This document shows positions 9,627-19,825 of a stretch of 64,000 nucleotides of DNA, piece after piece. Each line of letters opens with the position of its first letter. Position 1 is the first letter of the stretch. A program made the position numbers and the translations under genes. The stretch spans positions 20,919,501-20,983,500 of the forward strand of contig NC_084489.1 in assembly GCF_030035675.1 (NCBI RefSeq), given 5' to 3'. The notes below the pieces were generated by a model, which had not been told where the DNA came from, did no database searches, and worked only from the letters and a program-made list of their open reading frames with translations. The DNA comes from Rhineura floridana (lineage: Eukaryota; Chordata; Lepidosauria; Squamata; Rhineuridae).

Positions 9627-9911
9627 TTCTAAATAGATAAATATGTGTGTGACCCTGATACTCTATCCTAGTAACTTGAAATGCTTGTGTTATATCTCTG
9701 AAAGAAAACTATAAGAATGGGCTGGAACCTTTGGGGGGGCTCAAGCATGCGTGAATTTTCTCTCCGAATGGCCATTCACTTGTTTGCTTGGCTTTGTTTG
9801 CTTTTAATAAAAGGTGCCTCTAGCAGATCTTGTTGATTCAACACAACAGAAAGCTCTGTTTTCTTCTACACTGTGTATGCAGACTTTGACTGGGGAATTT
9901 TCCTGACCCCA

Positions 9912-10046
9912 TCTGCTGCCAAGGTACAGATAAAAAAAAGCAGCATCTAAGATGCATTTACACCATGGGCAGAACTTTACCCAATTTATATAAACCTTAC
10001 AAGTAACTAAATTTTGATGAGCTGTGCATTCCAAAAGGTGGTGGTG
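9912..10046. other. Short intergenic stretch
   Basis: Nothing is recognised apart from a short GGT microsatellite at its end. Confidence 0.4.
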
Positions 10047-10600
10047 GTGGTGGCTATTAAAATTTCTGTACAACCCTTCCTCCTAGAAGGAGCCCAGGGC
10101 GGCAAACAAGACACAAAACACAGTAAACATCTTAGAACATCTCAAAACCAAAACATTTTTTAAAAATCGGAAAAGCATCTTTAAAAAAAAGCTTTAAAAA
10201 CATCTTAAGAAGCAGTTCCGACACTGACGAAGACTGGGAAAAGGTCTCTACTTAAAAGACTTGTTGAAAGAAGAAGGTCTTCAGTAGGCGCCAAAAAGAT
10301 GACAGAGATGGCACTTGTCTAATATTAAAGGGAGGGAATTCCAAAAGGCAGGTGCCACAGTACTAAAGGTCCTTAAGCCAAAGACCTGAAAACCTGGAAG
10401 ATAGGTAGGCAACCAGTGCCACACCACCATCATGCCAAAACCTGACCCCATTGCTGCAAAGGAGCAGATAGAAACAGCACAACATTCAAACTTTTATCTA
10501 CCGCAGTCAGGGTCAGAAACGTGCCAATCTGTATAATCCTTAGAGACAGCTAAACAGTGCATCTACAGAGCCATCCAGCAGGGGAACCCGTCAAACTCCT
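10047..10600 (-). mobile_element. Old L2-type LINE 3' end
   Basis: The left edge carries the L2 tail signature (GGAGCCCAGGGCGGCAAACA). Further in, the sequence parallels the L2 copy at 27.8-28.1 kb (GGAATTCCAAAAGGCAGGTG region against GGAATCATTCCATAATTTGG). It is decayed and 5'-truncated. Confidence 0.6.
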
Positions 10601-12283
10601 CATGGGACAATTCTTATTTATTTATTTAAACAGTTAAGAGGCTCTATTGCCCTTGGAAACTCTTCCTTTGCCCCCAATGACTTGGAAGAAGCCAGCTCTT
10701 CACAGAAGCAATCTGCTCCTCCTGTTGTAGTGACTTCTGAGAAAAGGCAGGAAAGTTCTCAGCTGAAAGAGAACTCCCTTGCCCTCTGTTAGGGATGGAA
10801 AGATCTACCAATTTCAGTTCTCTCAGTTTGTCATATTTCCAGTCTTAAATTCATTTCTCCACATTCCTGCAGCAATTTGCAATTTTAAAAAATTGTGAAA
10901 ATTCTCCAGCATTTTAGTGCTAATTTCCCCTAATAAACATATTTTTGTAGTCAATTTTGACTTACACATTTCCCAAGCCGTTTCTTGTCATATAATGCAT
11001 TATTGCATTTTATTTTCACTCATCTATTCATTTTTATGCACCTTAGCATATGCATTTTTCTTAAACATTGTTTGGTTGGCGAACTGCGTTGCAAAATTCA
11101 AATAGGTGCTAATTTCAAAGGATGGCTGTGTTTTAGTTCTCCTGTTTCAAAAAGTGTGAATTTGATACATTTGGCTTCAAATGCAAACTGAATAGAATTC
11201 CTCGCCCATCCCTACCCTCTGCCCAGATAGCTCATTTCACCTTCTAGATCTAAGGTGGAGGAGCGTTTAACACTTTCTACACAACAAAGTTTTTAAACTC
11301 TTGATTTGCCTCACCAGCCAGCCCACCACCTCTTCCATTGCTGAGATGGGGGAGGGATCAGACGCAAGCAACCTCTTAGTGTACACATCTTTACTCTTTG
11401 AATTGTATCAGATTCTTCCGCTCCAGTGGGCCGAATGGGGACAGCGATGTCTTAGGCCAATGCACATTCATTACCAGCCCCTGCTCTGCCCAGGATATTG
11501 TCATGATGCTCCGATCGTTAGCGTGTGCATACAGATGTTTGTTTATCTGTGCACATGTACCTTCCTTTTTTTTCTTTTGTGTTCAGTGCACATGCAGTAT
11601 TCCGGAAGTTCCTCTTCCCCTCGCAAGGACAGGGATGTGGAAGCCTCCAGGCTGAGGTTTGCATTAGCCCCATTCTGGTGGGATTGGGATGGGATGCAGC
11701 CTTTTTATTTCTCACACACCAGATCGGGGAAAACCTGTGGTGAACTGCCATTTCTAATGTCTGCTATTACAGCACCCTTGAAATAATTGACATTGAAATA
11801 GCAGGCATTGAAATAAGCCTCTCTTCCCCCCACTCCTCCAGTCTTAATGAAGGAGCTGTGTTGCCAGGATGTGGATATTAGCTTTACTGTTTCTACAGCA
11901 CAGCTCAGACTGCTCCACAGGGATGATTTTCTGAACTGGCTCCAGTTGTAGAGGTAAAAAAAGAACTAAATCAGGGTAGAAACACACTCACCTGTGGGTT
12001 CCAGTGCATATTCATCTCTCTTCTGAAAACAGGGTCACACAATGCTAATCAAACTCTGCCCCTTTTTACTGTACTGCTCTGGTGACTAGTGTTTTCACAG
12101 CCTCAGATGCCTTGTGTTGATCCAAAACCCCAAATAATTAGTACCCATTTAGAAAGGTATCACCTCTCTTTTTCTGGCTTTGGATAGTGTGTTGCCTTGT
12201 CTCATGAAACCTTTGTCAGCACAGGAAAAGATTTAACCTGATATATGTGAAAGGAGAGTCCGGAGTTGTACGAGGCACACAAT
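10601..12283. other. Intergenic, no gene recognised
   Basis: I see no exon, RNA gene or clear repeat here. The frame at 11,301-11,786 has no recognisable domain and no splice context. Confidence 0.4.
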
Positions 12284-12447
12284 AGGAAGGCCGAACAAGA
12301 GATGGATTGATTCCATAAAGGAAGCCACAGACCTGAACTTACAAGATCTGAACAGGGCGGTTCACGACAGATGCTCTTGGAGGTCACTGATTCATAAGGT
12401 CGCCATAAGTCGTAATCGACTTGAAGGCACATAAAAACAACAACATT
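12284..12447 (+). mobile_element. BovB LINE 3' tail
   Basis: This fragment closely matches 9,237-9,393 (AGGAAGGCCGAACAAGAGAT, then CGACTTGAAGGCACATAA). It is the last part of BovB ORF2 plus its 3' tail, strongly 5'-truncated. Confidence 0.8.
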
Positions 12448-13477
12448 CAAATAGGGACCCAATGACAACCAAGTCTATTCTGTCTATCTGCCTGTCTGCC
12501 TATTTGAAATAGGTATAGGCTGCTTTCCTATTAAAATGAACATGGCTAAAGAAACAACAGAGAAGAATAAAACAGCAGCACAAGGCTAATAAGCAACTAA
12601 GGCTACAATCCGAACCCCACTGACCCAGGAGTAGCCCCACTGAATTCAATAAGACTTACTTCTGGGTAGACATGGGGCTTCTCCAGACAACCTTTTAAAT
12701 TTACTTTTTTTGTGCATTCAGGATTATTTGTGCTCTTAATGGCAATATTGGGATGGTTGCACACATTTCTGCATTCAAGTTGATTGGTACCCTCAAAGCT
12801 TTTGGCACTGTCACGTGACATAAGTAGCAATCTGTGTGTAGTCTGCAGTTTCCAGAAAATATCCTAAAACCTTTCATACCAGAATTGTTTCAGGTTTGTT
12901 TGTTTGTTTACTATCACCTTTGATGTGCTATAGCACTATGGCAATGTGGCAAATTGAAGTTGCTTCTCCCACATACTTCCCATTGATGCCATTTTTGTGG
13001 AACTGAGTGAAGGTTTGTACAGCAGCCACAGCCTGAACATTAAAGCTATAGAAGTGAAAGTATGATGGTGGTATGGTATGATGGTTTCATAGTGCAAATA
13101 ACATGCTTAAATAAAAAAGGGGGTAGATAAATTGCTGCACACTCACCACTCTTTTGCAACTTGTCACTGGCTAGGGCGGCTTCACTTGTGTCAGGAGGGT
13201 CAAGAGGAAGCTTTCTAGCTGACTGAGCATTGGTAGGGTTTTGTTTTACTCAGGGACAGGTGTTTGCATGAAAGTGGAGGAAGCCCAAATGGAGAATACA
13301 TGAGCGCATGCTGGTTATGTATTACTCCCAGGGCAAGAGGCAGTATGCCTCTACATAATGCCAATTGTTGGGGATCACAAGCCAGGAGAAGTCTATAGTG
13401 TCCATGTCCTGTTGTGGGCTTCCCCTCAAATGGTGGGGGGTGGCCACTGTGCAAAACAGCTGAGAAAGGATCAGTAA
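12448..13477. other. Intergenic with a MITE-like segment
   Basis: About 12,670-12,840 shares diverged blocks (GGATTATTTGTGCTC and the bases after it) with 20,850-20,970, so a dispersed non-autonomous repeat is likely. Nothing else is recognised. Confidence 0.35.
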
Positions 13478-13496
13478 AAAGACAGCCAAAGATTAT

Positions 13497-13842
13497 ATTT
13501 TTTTTTTACAATAATTTTTATTCAAATTTTCATAAAACATACAAAACAAAATCATAAAACATTCAAAGACAAAAAACAAAACAAAACAAAAATGATTAAA
13601 CAAAAAAATAAAATGTTGACTTCCCATTTGTCGCAGATCAAATCAGTTATAGGTCTACAATATATAACAATCCTGTCTCTTAAATTATATTATAAAATCA
13701 CTTTCCTCCAGTAGTTTTTTTTTTTTTACAATAATTTTTATTCAAATTTTCATAAAACATACAAAACAAAATCATAAAACATTCAAAGACAAAAAACAAA
13801 ACAAAACAAAAATGATTAAACAAAAAAATAAAATGTTGACTG
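13497..13842 (-). mobile_element. Two LINE 3' ends in tandem within one target-site duplication
   Basis: Both pieces match the 3' end of the ORF1-only LINE at 46.7-48.7 kb in reverse orientation, and each has its own T-tract. The first (13,497-13,714) is about 218 bp and the second (13,715-13,842) about 128 bp. A single exact 19-bp duplication (13,478-13,496 and 13,843-13,861) encloses both, so they arrived in one event, most simply by template jumping during target-primed reverse transcription. Confidence 0.75.
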
Positions 13843-14104
13843 AAAGACAGCCAAAGATTATCAAGGGCTTGGAGAGAAAGTGAGTAAAGGGAGAGGTTTT
13901 CTCGTATACTAGAACTTGGAGTCCTCCAATAAAATTGACGGGAAAGATTCAGGACAGACTTCTTCGCACAATATATAATTAACTTGTTTTAAGTACTCTG
14001 TATAAAAGGAATACATGTTCTAGGTATTATTTCTTACTATATTATATTTTTCTAAGCATCACACTACCTGTGAACCTGTGCAGAAGTATTCATGAGTAGC
14101 ATGA

Positions 14105-14660
14105 TGCTGTGACAGGAGACAGGGTGGTGGTGGCTATGGGGTGGCGGCAGCAGTGGCGCGTGCAAGCACCTGGTGGTGGCAGTGCAAGAAGTGCATGGCA
14201 GTGGCGGCAGCAGCACATAAGGTGCAAAGGCACCTGGGGATGATAGTACACAAGGTGTGCCTGACACTTCATGTGGCAGTGGTAGCGCATGAGGTGAATT
14301 GTGGTGGCGGAATGCCCAGCGCCTAATGTGGCGGTGGTGTGCCAAGTGACTGGTGGTGGCGACGGTGCGCAAGGTACCTGGTGGTGACAGCGTGAGGTAG
14401 TGATGGCTGCAGTGGCGTGCGGGGTGCCCAGTGGGGGTGGTGCACAGAGGAGCGAACAATTGGGGTGGAGGCAGCTGTGCTGGCTAGGGCTGGCCCTCAA
14501 TGAGTGGGTTGGTCAAGGAAAAGAGGGAAGGAGGGCTGGTGACCCATAAGGGGAGGGAGAGGGGGTGCACTGATGACCTGTGGGGGGGAGAGAGCTGGCG
14601 ACTCATGGGCGGGGGAGGGAGGGGGAGCACTGGCAACCCATGAGAGGGAGTGCCGGTGAT
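14105..14660. repeat. GC-rich GTGGCGG/GGTGGTGG low-complexity tract
   Basis: Degenerate runs of GGTGGTGGC and GTGGCGGCAG alternate with short spacers, grading into GGGGGAGGGAG-rich sequence. The proline- and histidine-rich minus-strand frames here are a by-product of composition. The origin is probably an old minisatellite. Confidence 0.55.
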
Positions 14661-17270
14661 AGGCAGGGTTGATGAATGAAGCAAGCGGGGGTGGAGCCCC
14701 TAGTTCTACAAATAAATATGTTTACTGTTTTAACTATCTGTGTTCTAGGCTGGGTGCATTGCTCACTCCATGTGTCGTGTGTGAATATATTCAAACAAGA
14801 ATATATAGAGGAAGAGTTCTATTGCTCTAACTCAGTAGGAGGTGGCAGCAGATATTGTGACAACCATTATGGGAAATCTGAACTCAGCAGAGCAAGTGAG
14901 CAGTTCACCTAGCAACCTCCAAGGGACCAAGGCCGTGTAGGGGACCCCAGAAATGTGTCTCCAGGATATAAACAGAAGCAGAAGAAATCCTACTTACATT
15001 AACATTAAACAATGTCTCTTTTGACTGCCTCTCCAGAAGAAACACAAACTTCTAATCCCTCCAAAACACAAAAATGTATATGTAAAATTATCAATTAATA
15101 TAATCTCCTACAAAAATATATCTAGGACTCCAGTCTATCTGAAACAATTGCTAACAATCTCTCTATCCTTATCTGCTCTGTGCCCCCTCCCTCTCCCACT
15201 TTCTCCTAACTCTCTCACTGGAAAACCCTGGCAGACTTTTAAGCCACCAGCAAGAGATGTCAGAAAGAAGGATGTGTTACTGTTACCTTGACAACCAGCC
15301 TGCCTTAACAGTGGGCACTGCTCCTCTTGAATCTAGATTCTGGACTTTTTTTCTCAAAAGTTTACTGACTGCTTCCTTAAGTCACCCAATGTGATGTCAA
15401 TTTTCTTTGAGGGGTGGGGAGAAATATTTGAAGCAACCCTTAGTGGAGGGGCATTCTCAGGATGACTGCCATATTTGGGCTCAGGAAGAAACATTTCTCC
15501 ACTGACTGACAATCCTAAGATTTTGTTTTTGCTTTCCTCTGTGGTATGTGGCTTGATTCCCTTGCATGAAATACCAGGAGATATTTGCTTTGGCACTCAG
15601 TCCTGTCCCCAGCCCCCAACAAATAATTGAGAGGGGTGGCTTCCAATTTAACACTTTACCAGGCTGAGTCTTGTGTTTGGGGTTGGTGTTGAAGCTCCAG
15701 CGGGGGCGGGAGAGGGAGGGAGGGAGTCTGTTGGGAATGTATAGGATCCTGACTACACTATGATGATGTTATGCTGATGCTAGTGGCTGGTGATGTAGTA
15801 AAAATTGCACTCCAACAATACAGTCAATATTCTGTATAGCTAATTGCTGAAGAACAAAGGAAAACTGGAGGCACAGGTTGAGGATTGGAATGCCAATCTG
15901 AACAGCTGGAGCAATTTCGACAGTGTGAGTGATCTCTGCAACATTTGCTGTCCATGCTCACAAGACTATGTTTCCTTCTGGTTACTTTCCGCCTCTTGCT
16001 CAATACACCAGACTTACCAATGAGAGAGACTACTCTTTTTAACATGAAAACTGAACATCAGAAAAGAAAACCCACAATTCCCCTTTTGCTGGTGAAGGTC
16101 TAGTCTAGTGACATCTGAATTTACAGTGGTTCATTTCCATCCTTTTCATATAACACCTCTTAATGTAACGTAGTGCTACACCACCACTTCTGTCGCTGCT
16201 GTACCTGTGGTAAATGGTGCTGTTCTTGATGCAGGAGCTCAAACTAACCCTGTCAAAGGGCTCATCTACATGGTGGTTTAGTGTGTGTTTGGTGCTACTC
16301 ACATCCCCTTTTCGTTCACATGGTTCACATGACGTTGCTGGCAAACAGAAGCTATCACACAGTTTCCCCCCTGTAATTCTGTACTAATCCTCTGGTAATT
16401 CGAAAAGGGAAGGAAAAAGTGCCTTCACTTGATATCTCTAGTGTGCACTGTGCTCCAATGCTTTTAGGTGGGTGTGTCAATCATTCCCTTCTCCATGCCC
16501 ACTCCCTCCTATTCCCTTCTTTCATTTTGTTTCCTCTAGGCTGACAAGCAACTTCTGGCTGCTCTCCCCCATTCTGCAAGCCTTTTTAATATTACTGCAA
16601 ACGGTGCCTTGTTTTTCTTTACCTCCTAACTTGTGTGCAAAAACATACTACTGCTCAAACAAAGATTTGTATTTCATATGTATTGTACCAGTGAAAATAC
16701 AAACAATTGCACTTCCGGGTTGTTGTTTTTTAAAATAAAACTAACTGGTAGAACAAACTGAGCATGCTCGGTTGCCAGGTAACCAGAGAGAGTGGAAATG
16801 TTAAATTAGAGGGCGTGGTCATTAGGAAACTCTGCAATTGATCTTTCCACCCAGTGTGACTAGAAAACACTGCAGCTGGCACTGAGCCCTTACTGTGGAC
16901 AGTTCAAATAGAAAACTGAGGTAAAAACAGCATCTTTAGTACGAAGTAATGCTGCCACGTGGATAAACCCCAAGTCCTTCATTGTAAATTTTACAGTACT
17001 GGGCTTTGGACTGATCTACAAATGTTTTCAGATCTAGCTTTTGGATCTGTCCTAATTCCTCAATGAATTGACCTAAGACTGAACAGCAGAAAGGCCCATC
17101 CATCAGCCAGAAAAGGAACACCTGCAGGTACTTTGCCTTCCTACTTCCTGTCAGAAAGAACATTTGACACCACCTTCCAGTAGCAGAGGCCTACAGTGAA
17201 GGGGAAAAAGCTCTGGCCACATCCATTAGCCAGAGAATTAAGGATTGTGTATGGCTGTGTACACACCATA
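14661..17270. other. Intergenic, no gene recognised
   Basis: I see no exon, RNA gene or confident repeat. Reading frames are short and unsupported. Confidence 0.4.
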
Positions 17271-17411
17271 CCTTTAAAGCACATGCTCTCCCACCCCAAA
17301 TTTTGGGAACTGTATTTTACCCATCTCAGAGCTACAGTAATGGGCATATTTAACAAAGTACAGTTCACAGGACTTTGGGGTAGGGGTTGTGCTTTGAATG
17401 CACTTTAAAGG
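17271..17411. mobile_element. Palindromic MITE with TA flanks
   Basis: The ends are CCTTTAAAGCACATG and TGCACTTTAAAGG in inverted orientation, and TA lies on each side (17,269-17,270 and 17,412-17,413). At 141 bp it has no coding capacity. A Tc1/mariner-type origin is likely from the TA target. Confidence 0.6.
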
Positions 17412-17435
17412 TATAACTTTTATGTAGCTTATGTG

Positions 17436-18659
17436 CAGAGCTTGGAAGTAACTAGTTACAAGTAACGAATTACTTGTAATTAATTACTTTTTTGAGTAAC
17501 AAGTGGGTAATTCCTTTACATTTTGATTGTAATAGAACTAGGAGTAATTTTACTACTTTTGTCGAGTAATTGTAACGTTTCCAGAATTACTTTTGGGCAT
17601 TACTTGGGGGGGGGCAGGGGAAGTCTTCTGCACCTCTGATTTGTGGATGACAATCATGTGCCTCAAACTGGGCTTCTGTGCAGTGTCGCTCTTTCCTCAT
17701 GCTCTGTGGATGCATGTGGCGATGAGGGAGGAGGCGGAGAGTGAGATGGGGTGGAGTGGAGAAAACAATGATTTAAAAAAACAGAGCGGTGGTGAAGAAT
17801 GGAGGGGAGGGGAAAAGGATCCGGAGGTCAAGAACATGGATAAAGGAGGAGAAGCAGGCAGCAGCAGAATGGAGATAAAGAACTGTGGAGGTGAAAGATG
17901 ATGTGTGTGTGTGTGAATACAGTAGGGCCCCGCTTTACAGCGCTTCGCTTTACAGTGTCTCAGATGCAATTAGACTAAATCCCCACTCATATGGCTCTTG
18001 TTCTGCTTTTACAGCGGTTTTCGGACATCGCGTGCCATTCTATTCAATGAGCTCTGCTTTACAGCGAGGGTCTGGAACATAACCACGTATGTGTGTGTGT
18101 GAATACTGTGTTTGCACTTGGCACACAAAGTGGCCTCCATCACCCTCTCTGGCTACTGTGCTGCATTTGCAATATTTAAACTTTTTTGCATCTCAGGGGA
18201 AAATGTTTGCTTGGGTGAGTGTCCCTTAGTTGGTGGCAGGGCAGGGTCTGGGAGGTGGTTAAGTGAGAGAGATTATGTTGGCTGGCTGAGTGGGGGGGTT
18301 GCACTTGGTTTGACATGCAAAGATCTCAGTAGTGGTCTCAGCCTCCCTCCCCACCACCCTTACCAGTGGAGAGACTACCATTGCTATCTTATGAATAAAA
18401 ATAATTATTCTATTACCTCTGTATGTGTTTATTTTTAATGTTGTTTTAGGCTACTTAGATGTGCAGCAGCCAAGGCCAGCACCTTGTAGGTGTTTTTTTA
18501 AAAGTAACTGAAATGTAATTGTAGTGATTACTTTGGAGGAAAAGCAAGGTAATCAGTTACTTTCAGAGCAATTGCAATTGTAACAGTAATTACTACTTTT
18601 TGGGCCGTGTAACTGTAACTGTAATTTATTACTTTTTAAAAGTAATCTTTCAAGCTCTG
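17436..18659. mobile_element. hAT transposon, non-autonomous, about 1.2 kb
   Basis: The ends CAGAGCTTGGAAGTAAC and its near complement at 18,640-18,659 form long terminal inverted repeats, rich in AGTAAC and GTAATTAC motifs on both sides. The 8-bp flanks CTTATGTG and CCTATGTG differ by one base. No transposase frame is visible. A Tigger-like MITE lies inside. Confidence 0.8.
17920..18086. mobile_element. Tigger-like MITE inside the hAT element
   Basis: CAGTAGGGCCCCGCTTTACA after a TA is the typical start of pogo/Tigger non-autonomous elements, and GCTTTACAG motifs recur through the unit. The right end is degraded. Similar TG repeats flank it on both sides. Confidence 0.55.
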
Positions 18660-18667
18660 CCTATGTG

Positions 18668-19714
18668 TGAGTTTGATTTGTAGTATTACCTGTTGCTTTT
18701 AAGCTACCCATGAGAATAATTTGATTGAAAAGTATGTTGTATATCTTCAAAATAAATAGCTATAAATAAATATGTACTGATCCAGAAAGTGGAGGCTTGA
18801 AGGAAGAGAAAGCATTACAGAATAGTTTGCCAAGTTTTTACAAGGATTCTGGTTATTTTAAACAACATTTTAATTCTATATTTTCATTCATCCTGTTGTA
18901 AGGGTAAATTGTCTATGTTGTCCTTTAGGATATATTTTGTAATCTATTTATTGCATTCTTCATTTGAATTTGAATTTTTTGTTGTAACTCTTGTTGTAAT
19001 TAAATAAAAGTAAATATTTGCATTGGAAGATGATACATAAATTAGTATACTAATTGCAACATTGAGTAATCTATCCAGGTATGAGTTCTAACTTTTCCAG
19101 GTCCAAGACAAGCCTTTCTCAGTAGGATTATCAAGATCTGCTTGGAAATGTCCTGCCTGCACTAAAGATGTTACATGTACTGCATTCAGGTACTCTACAA
19201 TCTATGCTCAACAATACTGATCCTAGTCAGTCTCATTTATTTTCCTGCAACAAACTCAGTGCTATTATATCAAAAACAAACCTGCAGGACTGGCCTTACC
19301 ATTAGGCAGAGTGAGACAACCATCTCAGGCAGCAGAATTGGGGTATCATGAAAGGGTTGTTTCAGTAATTAGTAAACTTTAACATTTTATATTGTCCGCA
19401 TCCTATGGTTTCACAAGGGATTCAGTAGGAAGTAACGGTGAGCAAAGCAAACATTGGTGGCATGTGGTTCATTGCACTGTTTTCATTTCTTCTTTTGCCA
19501 TACCAAAGCCTGGTTCAGACAGCTGTATGGAGAATGCAGCTATAAACTGATGCAAACACCATTGACAGATGCTACTTTTCTGCAGGATTTTGTGTCCGAT
19601 AGTCCCAAGGAGCCCAGTTGCCCCCCAGCTGGCAGTTGTGGACAAGAAAGGGGCTGGCTTGTGCAGCTGTGGCAAGCTGAGCAGGCTCTAGTCAGCTGGG
19701 GAGGACTAGCCTCA
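18668..19714. other. Intergenic, no gene recognised
   Basis: AT-rich single-copy-looking DNA in which I could identify nothing. Confidence 0.4.
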
Positions 19715-19825
19715 AAGGGAGGCAATGGTAAACCCCCTCTGAATACCGCTTACCATGAAAACCCTATTCATAGGGTCGCCATAAGTTGGGATCGACTTGA
19801 AGGCAATCCATTTCCTTTCCATTTA
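19715..19825 (+). repeat. Sauria-type SINE, 3' part
   Basis: The sequence GGCAATGGTAAACC, then CCTATTCATAGGGTCGCCAT and ATCGACTTGAAGGCA matches the 3' half of the SINEs at 25.8 and 56.5 kb, whose tail is shared with BovB. The tRNA-like head is missing. Confidence 0.75.

Larger units (their letters stand above)
8536..9911 (+). mobile_element. Endogenous retrovirus, 3' part: LTR scrap, env end and 3' LTR
   Basis: 8,536-8,588 continues the LTR interrupted at 499. Then come the end of an env-like frame, a purine tract AAAAAGGGGAAA (8,804-8,815) and a full LTR beginning TGTGGAATAAAG at 8,817. A polyadenylation signal AATAAA lies at 9,806-9,811, followed by a U5-like stretch. The exact 3' end is uncertain (about 9,911). 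The remaining viral genes are absent from the window, so this is an internally deleted provirus. The env type suggests a gamma-like retrovirus, but that is inference. It is a fossil carrying later hAT and BovB insertions. Confidence 0.6.

Noticed and set aside
14064-14500. Two long His/Pro-rich minus-strand frames
   Set aside because: They are products of the GTGGCGG low-complexity tract and have no domain or splice context.
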